DNA of 64,000 nucleotides from Symploca sp. SIO1C2 (GTDB taxonomy: Bacteria; Cyanobacteriota; Cyanobacteriia; Cyanobacteriales; Coleofasciculaceae), in the NCBI GenBank assembly GCA_010672925.1, contig JAAHFP010000002.1:491244-555243 (forward strand), written 5' to 3'. Both the position numbers and the translations under genes were made by a program. A model generated the notes under the pieces. It was not told the DNA's origin, searched no databases, and worked only from the letters and a program-made list of their open reading frames with translations. How positions within the stretch are numbered: the first letter of the stretch is position 1; every line of letters starts with the position of its first letter. Shown here piece after piece: positions 36,377-45,293 of this stretch.

Positions 36377-36581
36377 CAGCAAAATCGAGAAATGTCACGC
36401 CATCTCAACATGGCTGTCACGAGAAAGTCACAGGGAATGTCTACATTAGTAATTGTAGTGGTCATTGGTCATTAGTACAAATGATATAGCATTTCTCTGC
36501 TCTGTTCGGTAATCTCTAATTCCCCATTCGCCATTCCCCATTCCCAAAAACAAACAACCAACAACAAATAACAAACAACAA

Positions 36582-37778
36582 ATGAAAAAAGCACTTACTT
36601 ATTTATCACTTCTGTTGCTAGGAACCGGTGCTGTTTTTTCCGGTGGTTATTTACTAGCTAGTAACTCACCCTTGTCCGCTGAATCTGACAGCGAAACCTC
36701 CTCTGGTGTCTTCGCAACACCTGTAGTTGCTAGATCCTTGTTGAAGCAAGACTCCAATTTTATCACTGAAGTTGTTGATCAAGTAGGACCAGCAGTAGTG
36801 CGGATTAATGCTTCTAGAAGAGTTAGCAGAGGCCGTCAATTTCCTAATGGTTTTAATGACCCCTCCTTCGAGCGCTTTTTTGGCTCCCAAATCCCGGAGC
36901 GACCATCCCAGAGAGTCGAGCAGGGTACAGGCAGTGGTTTTATTATCAATAAAGATGGTCAGCTGCTCACTAATGCCCACGTTGTTGAGGGGGCGGATAC
37001 AGTAGAAGTTGTGCTCAAGGATGGTCGTAGTTTTGAGGGGAAGGTGATAGGAACTGACTCCCTGACAGATGTTGCCGTTATCAAAATTGAAGGAGATAAT
37101 CTTCCCACCGTTGCTCTAGGGGATTCTGATCAACTTAGATCTGGAGAATGGGCAATTGCGATCGGTAATCCTCTAGGTTTAGATAATACCGTAACTACTG
37201 GTATCATCAGTGGTACTGGTCGTTCTAGCTCTCAAGTAGGTGTTGAAGATAAGCGAGTCGAATTTATCCAAACCGATGCTGCAATCAACCCTGGTAACTC
37301 TGGAGGACCTTTGCTCAATGCTTCCGGTGAAGTGATTGGTATGAATACAGCAGTTATTCAGGGAGCTCAAGGTTTAGGCTTTTCTATTCCTATTAATACT
37401 GCTCGACAGATTGCTGAACAGTTGATTGCTACCGGCAAGGCGGAACATCCTTACCTCGGTATCCACATGGTAACTTTGACCCCAGAATTGCAAGAACAGC
37501 TCAATCGTAGAACTGATTTTAGGGTTGAGGATTCCGAAGGGGTGTTAATCGCTCAAGTAGTACCAAACTCACCAGCGGATAGGGCTGGAATTCAGGAGGG
37601 TGATCTGATTACTAAAGTTGAGGGTAAGGCAATTACAGAGGTGAGTGAGCTTCAACAGTCTGTACAAAACTCTCAAGTTGGCGGTAATTTACAACTAGAG
37701 CTGCGCCGCGATCGTCAAGATATCCAAATAACAGTCCAACCTGGTGCTTTTCCTGCTCAAAGCTCCTCTCGTAGGTGA
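36582..37778 (+). CDS. HtrA/Deg-type serine protease with PDZ domain (HhoA/HhoB/HtrA)
   Basis: 398 residues. Signal or anchor at about 5-27, then a trypsin-like domain with catalytic H133 (LTNAHVV), D163 (LTDVAVI) and S240 (NPGNSGGP), and one PDZ domain (about 280-390: PYLGIHMVTL, GVLIAQVVPNSPADRAGIQEGDLI). It degrades damaged proteins in the periplasm or lumen. The single-PDZ layout is the normal cyanobacterial one; which of the three paralogues it is cannot be told. Confidence 0.92.
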   Translation: MKKALTYLSLLLLGTGAVFSGGYLLASNSPLSAESDSETSSGVFATPVVARSLLKQDSNFITEVVDQVGPAVVRINASRRVSRGRQFPNGFNDPSFERFFGSQIPERPSQRVEQGTGSGFIINKDGQLLTNAHVVEGADTVEVVLKDGRSFEGKVIGTDSLTDVAVIKIEGDNLPTVALGDSDQLRSGEWAIAIGNPLGLDNTVTTGIISGTGRSSSQVGVEDKRVEFIQTDAAINPGNSGGPLLNASGEVIGMNTAVIQGAQGLGFSIPINTARQIAEQLIATGKAEHPYLGIHMVTLTPELQEQLNRRTDFRVEDSEGVLIAQVVPNSPADRAGIQEGDLITKVEGKAITEVSELQQSVQNSQVGGNLQLELRRDRQDIQITVQPGAFPAQSSSRR

Positions 37779-37796
37779 TTTTTTGAAGGCAGGAGT

Positions 37797-37927
37797 TATA
37801 TCAAGTTCGGTTGAATACTTACACTTCGATTGCAATAAGGCAGAGGGCAGAAGGCAGAGGGCAGAAGGAAAGAAAGAAGGTTGCAAGGGAGAAAGGAATT
37901 ATAAGTGATTATCCGAACTTGATATTA
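37797..37927. repeat. Element with ATATCAAGTTCGG ends and GGCAGAA core
   Basis: ATATCAAGTTCGG at the left and CCGAACTTGATAT at the right bound 131 bp with AGGCAGAGGGCAGA heptamers inside. A related half element is embedded in frame in the coding sequence at 43049-43161. Confidence 0.75.
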
Positions 37928-38008
37928 GGAGGCAGGAGGCAGAAGATATAAGCCAAGAATGTTTAAAATGTTGCTTAACATTAGGCTGAAAAAAACAAGA
38001 GTAGATAT

Positions 38009-38068
38009 GTAGGGGCGGGTTCACCCGAAACTGGGGGATAAGAGCGATAATTTTTCTAAACCCGCCCC
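38009..38068. repeat. MITE-like element, GTAGGGGCGGGTT family
   Basis: GTAGGGGCGGGTT and AAACCCGCCCC face each other across 60 bp, immediately before the RelE-like gene. An open frame starting at GTG 38070 reads directly out of this element, which argues against that codon as the native start of the gene. Confidence 0.7.
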
Positions 38069-38162
38069 CGTGGGACAATCTTTTTGTATACCCATACGTG
38101 AAGGTAGATTCACTAGCCATCTTATCCATCCAACCAAAGAATTCCGAGCAGCAGTGCATAAT

Positions 38163-38546
38163 ATGGATGTTCTAATTGAGTCAACCAGGAGTTTTGATAA
38201 GGATCTTGGTAGTCTAAGTGAAGCTGAACAAACTGCAGCGGTGAAAAAACTCAATCATTGCGCCAACCTCTTCCCTACTCAAAAAGCTGAAGCCTATCAT
38301 CAGTTGTCTGGTCTTCCCTTATCGTCAGGTCTTAATGGTTACGAATCTTCGCTATACACCCTCAAGATTTCGCAGCAACTAAGAATAATTTTGGCAGTTG
38401 ACGAAGACCCAATTTTTGGGCAAGTTATTTTTACTCTTTTTCGAGCAGTCCAACATAAAGACCTTGATAAGGCGTATCAAAGTACGGCAGAGTCTTTGTA
38501 TCAAGAACTACTCCACCATAACCGAGAAGCTGCCCAGGTATATTAA
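38163..38546 (+). CDS. RelE/ParE-like hypothetical protein (possible orphan toxin)
   Basis: 127 residues from ATG 38163. MDVLIESTRSFDKDLGSLSE and VKKLNHCANLF, then SSLYTLKISQQLRIILAVDEDPIFGQVIFTLFRAV follow the strand-helix pattern of RelE/HigB-type toxins: a central basic QLRIIL strand and a final hydrophobic strand. No antitoxin gene is seen on either side; a MITE-like repeat occupies the place where one would be expected. A GTG at 38070 would add 31 residues with no family similarity. Toxin assignment is tentative. Confidence 0.5.
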   Translation: MDVLIESTRSFDKDLGSLSEAEQTAAVKKLNHCANLFPTQKAEAYHQLSGLPLSSGLNGYESSLYTLKISQQLRIILAVDEDPIFGQVIFTLFRAVQHKDLDKAYQSTAESLYQELLHHNREAAQVY

Positions 38547-38720
38547 TCCAAGTGCTACGCCCAATCCCCTGTAGAAAGAAGGTGTTTCTTGCAGTCAGCA
38601 ATAGCAATTAGGACATGACAGGCGCACACCTATCCCATTATCAAATAATAATAACAAAAAATAAAATAAATCACAACTAATACCAAATCCGGTATAAATA
38701 AATCCGTTATGTCCCACATT

Positions 38721-38748
38721 GTAGAGACGTTGCATGCAACGTCTCTAC
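38721..38748. repeat. 28-bp perfect palindrome (GTAGAGACG family), copy 2
   Basis: Same sequence as 24348-24375 (core GTTGCATGCAAC). It lies between the convergent RelE-like and GH15 genes and just after an ATACCAAATCCGG end. Confidence 0.9.
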
Positions 38749-38766
38749 AGGGCTCTAAGCCCAAAC

Positions 38767-41154
38767 CTACTGATATCGCGCCTTAACGATATCGTAAGAA
38801 TCCCAAATATCCTTATCAGTCAAAGACTTGACTAACTTGATATATTCAGCATGAGTCCAAGCTAAAGGAGTTGCACCATTAGTTCCTTCCCCAAGGGGAT
38901 AGTTATAGGTAGCATTAGAACCCACTCCATCCCAAACTTGTTCGGCAAGCATGAAACTATCATTGGCAAAATATTCCATACCGCGAACATAAGTATCACG
39001 GAGTTGAGCCACTTCAGTATCACTAATGGTGCTGCCATCATTAAGCTTAGCTAACTCATAATGACCTCTTTCACCGGTGAAGAAAGGCCAAACTCGTCCC
39101 CGTTGATCAGGATCTCCACCAATATAGCTACCACCATCACTAGTCCTTTCCCCATAACCATCATGGCCATAGCGTCGGAAACCTGGATACTGATTACCAT
39201 CAAAGGTGAAATCGTACCTTACCCTTAAATTCTCTGGGGTGGTGATGTTGTCCAAGGTACAGACACTGCTAACTATCTGAGGGTCATTCCCATTGCTGAC
39301 ACCATAACGCACCAATTCCAAGAAACCACCATCTAACACCAATTTTTCGTTAATGGGAGGTTTGCCATTACCTCCATTGATGTTAGCGCCATCATTAGGG
39401 TCTTGATTTTGGGTAATTCTCAGAAAATATTCACCGGAGGCATTACAAGGTGATTCAATCCCAGTGGTGGTGAACATCAAATCGTCCAGATTGCTCTGAT
39501 ATTCATCAGCTTTAAGGAAGTAAAAGTTGGCAGCACCAGTGTCATTGGCGGCATTCTGAGCAATATCCGCTGCGGTGATCAACCCTGCAATGGTTGCCGC
39601 TGTCGTCGAAGGAGAATAACCGGCTTGTTCTTCCCAACGTTCTTGTTGAGTACGAGGGGGTATAATCGTAGCCTGATTATCGGCGAAGTCAACATTACCA
39701 CCATTAGCCAGAAATTCAGCAGCCGGTTTCAACATTGTGTTGTACCAATCACTGATTTCACTATCAGATAAAATTCCCGCTTGCCATAACTTCCAACCCA
39801 ACATAATCGGCATGGCAGTTTGGTCTAACTGTACCCTAGTCCATTCTAGAGTGCCATCAACATGAGTCTTCTGTAAAAACCAACCCCCTACTCCATTATT
39901 TCCTGGGGTAGAAGCTGTTACTTGTACTTTGGGTAAATATTCAAAGGCAACTAGAGGAGTTTCAGTATCACCCAAGGCCAGAAAAGCCATGGCTACTTGA
40001 TAGAAATCCCTAGGCCAAACTGCACGATATCCAGTAGCAAAAGTATCCGCATTAATCGTATCTCCCCAAGGCACAGATAAGGAGGCAATTAAAGCTCCAG
40101 CATTGCTTTTATCTTCCATAATTTTGATGACGAAAGCACTGGCATAGAGTTCTTTGCCGTTATCTCCTGTATTAGCAACCATGGTAGGAAGATTGCTCAA
40201 GCTAGCCAAATAATCTTCCCATCCCTGATTATATTTAGCTAACAGACTTTCATAGCCTTCAGTTAAAGAATCCTCTGCTTGAGCCGTTGCTTCTTGATAG
40301 TTGTTGCCAAATCCCACAACTAAATCAAAGGTGCGAGTTTCTCCGGCATTGAGGGTCGGTAATTGAGCGATCATCGCGACATTACCTAGCTGGTTCTGGT
40401 CTGTATAGTCATAGTTCCAGTCCATAAACCCATTGTCACTTAAGTCTTGATAGCCATCACTGCTACCCACATATCCAGCGGAGGTTTTCTCAAAGTTTAG
40501 ATTACTTTTGATACTCAAGTAAACATCATCTTCTCCGTTACGAGCATTGAGACTATCTCCAGAAACAAAGGCCACATCATCATTGCCAATATTTCCCATG
40601 TGAGGATTGACTAGGAGATAGGGGGTAATACCATCTTCATTGGCGGTAAAGATGACCCGAGTAAACAAAGTTTGGCGGTCTGGATCAGTAAAGATGTGTT
40701 TTTCAATGGTATATTTACCCTCTTTATCTGTATTCACCAAACGATAAGCAGGGGATAGAGGCCGACCACTATCATCTTGATCTAGATAGTTTACAGTACT
40801 ATCCGTCGCTACTCTCTCCTCATCAAAAAAACCATTACCCGTTACCAAAAACTGTAGGTCTTTAATTTGAGCTTGATCAATTCTGCCAAAAGCAGTTTCT
40901 GTGACAATTCCCTGGGCCAAAGAAAACCAAACTTTAGAGATGGTATTCGTTGGGCCATCATCCTGATAGGTCTTGTTGACATACTGTTCATAGGAAGTCC
41001 CAATGCCTTGTTTTCCGGCATAAGACCAAACGGAAGGATTTCCCGGTGCGCCAAAAGCTTGACCACCTCCTACTGCCCAAGCAGCATTGGTTCCTAATAA
41101 CCAAGCTGAGACAAGGACAAGTAAATTGACGAATAACCAACGCTTGATATTCAT
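38767..41154 (-). CDS. Glycoside hydrolase family 15 (glucoamylase/glucodextranase-type), exported
   Basis: About 795 residues. Signal peptide at the N-terminus (RWLFVNLLVLVSAWLL, cleavage near NAAWA). A beta-sandwich N-domain (about 30-300, GGGQAFGAPGNPSVWSYAGK) precedes the (alpha/alpha)6 barrel, with TGYRAVWPRDFYQVAMAFL, GTLEWTRVQLDQTAMPIML and the C-terminal SDGGSYIGGDPDQRGRVWPFFTGERGHYEL. That layout is the bacterial glucoamylase/glucodextranase type: exo-cleavage of alpha-1,4 or 1,6 glucans with inversion. Export suggests action on extracellular alpha-glucan. ATG 41154 was preferred to a GTG four codons upstream. Confidence 0.88.
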   Translation of the reverse strand: MNIKRWLFVNLLVLVSAWLLGTNAAWAVGGGQAFGAPGNPSVWSYAGKQGIGTSYEQYVNKTYQDDGPTNTISKVWFSLAQGIVTETAFGRIDQAQIKDLQFLVTGNGFFDEERVATDSTVNYLDQDDSGRPLSPAYRLVNTDKEGKYTIEKHIFTDPDRQTLFTRVIFTANEDGITPYLLVNPHMGNIGNDDVAFVSGDSLNARNGEDDVYLSIKSNLNFEKTSAGYVGSSDGYQDLSDNGFMDWNYDYTDQNQLGNVAMIAQLPTLNAGETRTFDLVVGFGNNYQEATAQAEDSLTEGYESLLAKYNQGWEDYLASLSNLPTMVANTGDNGKELYASAFVIKIMEDKSNAGALIASLSVPWGDTINADTFATGYRAVWPRDFYQVAMAFLALGDTETPLVAFEYLPKVQVTASTPGNNGVGGWFLQKTHVDGTLEWTRVQLDQTAMPIMLGWKLWQAGILSDSEISDWYNTMLKPAAEFLANGGNVDFADNQATIIPPRTQQERWEEQAGYSPSTTAATIAGLITAADIAQNAANDTGAANFYFLKADEYQSNLDDLMFTTTGIESPCNASGEYFLRITQNQDPNDGANINGGNGKPPINEKLVLDGGFLELVRYGVSNGNDPQIVSSVCTLDNITTPENLRVRYDFTFDGNQYPGFRRYGHDGYGERTSDGGSYIGGDPDQRGRVWPFFTGERGHYELAKLNDGSTISDTEVAQLRDTYVRGMEYFANDSFMLAEQVWDGVGSNATYNYPLGEGTNGATPLAWTHAEYIKLVKSLTDKDIWDSYDIVKARYQ

Positions 41155-41410
41155 AGGTAAATGCACTTTTGTCGTTAATCTGAGTTGGCCTGCATGACAA
41201 TATAGCAGTCAGCAGACAATAGGCAACAGGGGGTCTGATACCAAATCCGGTTTTTTACACTTTCTAATCTGAAAATAGACGCGGAGACAGGGAGACGCGG
41301 AGACGCGGGGACGGGTCGAGAGGAATTTTCATGTATGGTGGTGAAATTTTTTCATCGAGACTGCCTTCTGCCTTCTGCCCTCTGCCTTCTGCCTTTTGTT
41401 ATACCTGTAA

Positions 41411-41761
41411 TTAGCTTGATTTACCTGTGCTAAAACCAGTAAACTGACGCATCTCAGGTTCATGAAACGCCAAAACTATATCTTGCTTCGGTACTCCCAG
41501 GGCAACTAATCGATTGGCAAATCCCTCTTCCGTGCCATCATGCTGAATCCAAATTTGTCCACCCTTGATATCGATATGCAGAATACAACCAAAATCACGT
41601 CGATTGCCACGCCAACCAACATGGAGTAGTTGGTAGTGATCCTGCTGTGTATCAAAGAGAGTCTGCACTTCATATTCAGTGGTTGTTCTTTGTCGCGCAG
41701 CACGCTCAGCACGTTCTGAAAGAAGATGTCGGATATACTGACGATATTGCTCTACAGCCAT
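41411..41761 (-). CDS. xisI: XisI-family protein (fdxN-element excision controlling factor type)
   Basis: 116 residues. YRQYIRHLLSE, VQTLFDTQQDHYQLLHVGW, GCILHIDIKGGQIWIQHDGTEEG and GVPKQDIVLAFHEPEMRQFT match XisI throughout. XisI and XisH were named for control of fdxN-element excision in heterocystous cyanobacteria; most homologues lie elsewhere and have no proven role. XisH, which normally sits directly upstream, is not visible here, so this is an orphan copy. I chose ATG 41761; an earlier TTG adds 10 residues. Confidence 0.88.
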   Translation of the reverse strand: MAVEQYRQYIRHLLSERAERAARQRTTTEYEVQTLFDTQQDHYQLLHVGWRGNRRDFGCILHIDIKGGQIWIQHDGTEEGFANRLVALGVPKQDIVLAFHEPEMRQFTGFSTGKSS

Positions 41762-42123
41762 TGAACAATTAAGTAGATCGGCAATATTCAAATTAACTGA
41801 TGAAGGTCGTCATTGGTCATTAGTCATTTGTAAGAGTTTGATCCGTATTTACGTTTTGTAACATAGTTGCTGTTTATTTCCACCTACCTACTTACCTCCC
41901 ATTTTACATCATAACTAGGGCTTGCTTAATAAGTGGGTCAGTCATACTAGACAAGCTTTTCAATCGTTTTTAGTCTCGCCAAGTGCAAGGAAATGGTATT
42001 TTTTAGTTCAAAACCCTTGCACTTTTACCAGACAATTCCTCCTGAGATCTTAACTTATTACTTATTACTTATTACTTATTACTTCAAAACCCGAATCAAT
42101 CGACTCGATGAGGCAAACCCTAA
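41762..42123. other. Intergenic, short repeats
   Basis: No gene is seen, and the expected xisH is absent. ACTTATTACTTATTACTTATT direct repeats run at about 42053-42083. The region lies between two minus-strand genes. Confidence 0.45.
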
Positions 42124-43821
42124 CTAGAGATAACGCTCTAATTGTAGTGATTCCCCTGGAACCAGTTGTTGCACTTGTTCAGTAAGATCAAGCCAGGGTT
42201 GTAATTGACCGACTTGGAAAGTACGGCTCATAACTACATAAATTGAGGTTTGGTCACCACCAATACCAGCATTCTTGACATTTGACCAAGATTGTGAAGT
42301 AAGCTGGTCTCTAACTACCAATTGGTCATTTTCCCAACACAATCGACGCTGAAAATCAAAGGGAGCCTTGTTTTTCCCAGTAATCAACATTTTTTGCAAT
42401 AACTTGCGGATTAAATTGGGGAAAAAACGCCCAACAGTAAGCATGGTTAACCGCAAAATTATCAACTTTATTGGTGTCATCTGTTGTTGTTTAGCCCAAC
42501 CTAATTGACCTTGGATCAGAATTTCATCATCCCCTACTTCAATGGCATAATTGTCGATAAGATGACCAACTGCATTTTTGACTTTGCCCCCGGTTTGTAC
42601 AGTTAAGGAAAACTGAGTATCAGAAGCTACCAGTTGTTGCTGGCGAAAGAGTTTGAAAACTCCACCTTTATTTAGTGCCAGGTACAGTTCCAGATTTTGA
42701 CGCCTATCAATCAGAATTTGAGCTTCCTTTAACCAAATACGACCTGTAGGACGGGGAGATATTGGGGGACGGTTAGGCACAAAATCTCGCCATGCTAAGA
42801 GGTAGTTCCAGGTATGGTGACCAATGATATGGTCGTCAGCGTAACAAGGAGCTAAACCTTGAGCAAGTCCTGCTAAAAAGCGATCGCTAATTTCCAATGC
42901 CTCTGGTAACCAACGACCAACTAGTTCAAAGCCGTGGGGAAAGAAGTTGTAGGTGTTGCGGCTGCTGTATTCTCCACCATAGGAACCATCGGGATGCAGG
43001 AAGTGGGCAGCTAATTCCACTGCTTTGATCAGAGCTTCTTTGATTTTTATATCAAGTTCAGATAAACAGTTATCATTTCCTTCTAACTTAAAAACTTGCT
43101 CCTTTCCTTCTGCCTTCTGCTCTCTGCCTTCTGCCCTCTGCCTTCTGTCTTCTGCCTTCTCTTGCCTCAGTTGATAAATTCGTGCTAAACAAGAAATAGT
43201 AAGCGTATGATATCCTGGGTCACACCCTTCATACTCCTGAAACCAGCCCTCAGAACTTTGCCAGTCTAAAATCCTTTCTAAGCGCTGTGCCTTGGCTGTA
43301 TCCCATTGGGAAGTATTTAACAACTTGCTGAGAATCTCCAGACAGAGGACAATCAGAGCTTGGTGATTAGTAAGGCGTCCACTTTCGTGATGAGATGCCA
43401 GCCAATTTGCCCGCTTAACCAAGAATTGCAAAGCATAGTTATTGTTAATGCCTAGTAACTGATAACTATCAAGACAAGCCAACAGAGAGAAAGCCGCAGC
43501 ACCACCAGCCCTTTCAAAGGGAAAATAATCATCACAGGAACCATCACCATGACTACTGTGAGCAGCATAAAGAATCCCCGCTTCTACCCATTGGCGAATT
43601 ACTGGCTGTCGGTAGAAAGCATTATCAGGAACATCGGTATCGTAAGCTAGGGCAAGAGGTAAGACAAACTCTTGGGCCATACCACTAGGAAAATCAATAA
43701 TTTTGTAGTGCCAGAAATTGCGATCAAAGCAACCATAGGTGGGACTATGGGGATTCCGGTCTAGCAAGGTGAGGATTTTGGGAATTTGGCTTAGCGCTGC
43801 TTGGGCAAATAGGTTTCTCAT
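42124..43821 (-). CDS. Uncharacterised cyanobacterial protein with alpha/alpha-barrel look; repeat insert
   Basis: 565 residues. The first 360 residues read like an alpha/alpha toroid of the kind found in polysaccharide lyases and uronyl hydrolases (DFPSGMAQEFVLPLALAYD, HGDGSCDDYFPFERAGGAAAF, HPDGSYGGEYSSRNTYNFFPHGFELVG); the last 200 are beta-rich, as in heparinase-like proteins. No catalytic residues can be assigned. About 42 residues (EKAEDRRQRAEGREQKAEG through ELDIKI) are translated from a dispersed repeat. Start ATG 43821; a GTG nine codons upstream is less likely. Its first 90 bases recur at 45013-45102. Confidence 0.6.
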   Translation of the reverse strand: MRNLFAQAALSQIPKILTLLDRNPHSPTYGCFDRNFWHYKIIDFPSGMAQEFVLPLALAYDTDVPDNAFYRQPVIRQWVEAGILYAAHSSHGDGSCDDYFPFERAGGAAAFSLLACLDSYQLLGINNNYALQFLVKRANWLASHHESGRLTNHQALIVLCLEILSKLLNTSQWDTAKAQRLERILDWQSSEGWFQEYEGCDPGYHTLTISCLARIYQLRQEKAEDRRQRAEGREQKAEGKEQVFKLEGNDNCLSELDIKIKEALIKAVELAAHFLHPDGSYGGEYSSRNTYNFFPHGFELVGRWLPEALEISDRFLAGLAQGLAPCYADDHIIGHHTWNYLLAWRDFVPNRPPISPRPTGRIWLKEAQILIDRRQNLELYLALNKGGVFKLFRQQQLVASDTQFSLTVQTGGKVKNAVGHLIDNYAIEVGDDEILIQGQLGWAKQQQMTPIKLIILRLTMLTVGRFFPNLIRKLLQKMLITGKNKAPFDFQRRLCWENDQLVVRDQLTSQSWSNVKNAGIGGDQTSIYVVMSRTFQVGQLQPWLDLTEQVQQLVPGESLQLERYL

Positions 43822-43839
43822 TAAGAATAGGGAGCAAGG

Positions 43840-44130
43840 AAATATCACAGAAGAAGAAACTTCACTTACTGCGAATGGCGGGGACGAGCATCCTACTATA
43901 CCCTAACGGTAAGCGATCGCACAGCTAAAAATGTTGCTTGGTACTACACTGAAATTTTCCCAGCCTACAAAGAACTCATAGGTTATGTCGGCTTCTATCC
44001 TCGACCTATGGATGCTTGCTATGTTGGTGAGGAGAAAGTGCAACCCCAAGCCGGAGAATTTTATGCAAGGTGGATCACCAGCGATATTGTCGGTTCTTTT
44101 AAAGGGGAACCTGGTACCTGGGGTTGGTAG
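43840..44130 (+). pseudogene. DUF427 protein, 5'-truncated
   Basis: In frame from about 43840 to the TAG at 44128-44130 the sequence encodes FTYCEWRGRASYYTLTVSD, KNVAWYYTEIFPAYKELIGY and ARWITSDIVGSFKGEPGTWGW, the C-terminal two thirds of a DUF427 domain. There is no start codon before the conserved region and the first third is missing, so the gene is broken. The break lies 19 bases from the start of the minus-strand gene, next to a 90-bp segment that is repeated at 45013-45102. Confidence 0.8.
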
Positions 44131-44159
44131 GAAACAAAACAATTTTTGTATTTCAACAT

Positions 44160-44945
44160 ATGTGTCGATTACTAGCTTACCTCGGTTCTCCTATCCAACC
44201 AGATAAACTCATCTACGAACCAGAACATTCTCTCTATATTCAAAGTTACAGACCAAGGGAAACTGTAACCACCTCTGTGAATGCTGATGGGTTAGGAATT
44301 GGTTGGTATCACTCCCAAAAAGAGACAGAACCCTTTATCTACAAAAATATCCTACCCATCTGGAGTGATATTAATTTACCCCAGCTGAGTCGTTACATTG
44401 AGTCTGAATGTTTTCTTGCCTATATCCGCAGCGCTAGTCCTGGGCAAGCCTCAAGCTTGAGTAACTGTCAACCCTTTAGCGATCGCAACTTCCTCTTTAC
44501 CCACAATGGCTTCATCGATGATTTCCGAACAACACTATACCAAGAGATCCGCAATCATGTTAGAAATACAGTATATCAGAAAATTGAAGGTACTACCGAT
44601 TCTGAACATATCTTCGCTTTGTTTCTTAATGAGTTAGTTGCGGTTGATGGTGATTGGGAACAAGCGCTACAGGCTGCCTTAAACACACTCTTCAAATTAA
44701 CCAAACCCTATGGAGTCCAAGTCTTAGCTAATATAGTTATCAGTGATGGCCATCAGTTAATTGCCTCTCGTTACGCGATCAATTCTGCTCCACCTTCTCT
44801 ATACTGGTTAAAGGATGCGCCCCATTTCCCCAATTCGGTGATCATTGCCTCTGAACCCTTGTTCCCAGGAAACTGGAATTCTTTCCCTGAAAGTAGCATG
44901 ATTCGTGTGGAAAAAAACCTGAAAATCAATATGCATCAAATCTAG
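44160..44945 (+). CDS. Class II glutamine amidotransferase (EgtC/YafJ-like)
   Basis: 261 residues. The start is fixed by chemistry: the protein must begin Met-Cys so that Cys becomes the N-terminal nucleophile, and ATG 44160 gives MCRLLAYLGSP. FLAYIRSASPGQASSLSNCQPF and LFTHNGFIDDFR are the glutamine-binding and oxyanion segments, and GTTDSEHIFALFLNEL is typical of the EgtC/YafJ group. EgtC cleaves the glutamyl amide in ergothioneine synthesis, but no egtB or egtD is in the window, so I do not use that name. An in-frame GTG 36 bases upstream would bury the catalytic Cys. Confidence 0.85.
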   Translation: MCRLLAYLGSPIQPDKLIYEPEHSLYIQSYRPRETVTTSVNADGLGIGWYHSQKETEPFIYKNILPIWSDINLPQLSRYIESECFLAYIRSASPGQASSLSNCQPFSDRNFLFTHNGFIDDFRTTLYQEIRNHVRNTVYQKIEGTTDSEHIFALFLNELVAVDGDWEQALQAALNTLFKLTKPYGVQVLANIVISDGHQLIASRYAINSAPPSLYWLKDAPHFPNSVIIASEPLFPGNWNSFPESSMIRVEKNLKINMHQI

Positions 44946-45012
44946 AATTGTACGGTTCGTACCCAATCACAAGAGCAGCAAATAATTTGTTCTTCACCGG
45001 CAGCCATAGCTG

Positions 45013-45102
45013 AGACTATGGGGATTACTATCTAGCAAGGTGAGGATTTTGGGAATTTGGCTTAGCGCAATTTGGGCAAATAGGTTTTTCATTAAGGATA
45101 GG
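45013..45102 (-). pseudogene. Duplicated 5' end of the 42124-43821 gene
   Basis: On the minus strand this reads MKNLFAQIALSQIPKILTLL, then DSNPHS, nearly identical to the first 27 residues of the neighbouring gene (43743-43832), after which similarity stops. It is a fragment left by a segmental duplication that brackets the DUF427 remnant and the amidotransferase gene. Confidence 0.8.
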
Positions 45103-45202
45103 TGTTAGGTTTTTCGGATTTTGTAGGAATAGACGATAATTTCTCCAGCAAAACTCACTCTCTGTATCTACCCCATAATCTGCAATAGGGGAAGTTGGCA
45201 GA

Positions 45203-45267
45203 TAGGGCGGGTTTTGATAGTAATTTTCGGGTAAAGTGGCCTAAACTATCACTAAACCCGCCCCTAC
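45203..45267. repeat. MITE-like element, GTAGGGGCGGGTT family
   Basis: TAGGGCGGGTTTT and AAACCCGCCCCTA form inverted ends of a 65-bp element between the duplicated fragment and the rnc gene. The rest of the 44946-45293 gap has no gene. Confidence 0.7.
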
Positions 45268-45293
45268 AAACGTAAAACCTAACACCTAATACC

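Noticed and set aside
36036-36398. Open frame of 120 codons on the minus strand, and another on the plus strand, through the tandem repeats
   Set aside because: The 81-bp period is a multiple of three, so any frame without a stop in one unit stays open. No family similarity, no ribosome binding site, repeated peptide only.
38070-38162. N-terminal extension of the RelE-like protein starting at GTG 38070
   Set aside because: The frame emerges directly from a MITE-like element and the 31 residues resemble no toxin; ATG 38163 matches where the family begins.
44160-44945. Ergothioneine gene cluster, naming the amidotransferase egtC
   Set aside because: The protein is of the EgtC/YafJ type, but no egtB or egtD is in the window, so the pathway cannot be supported.
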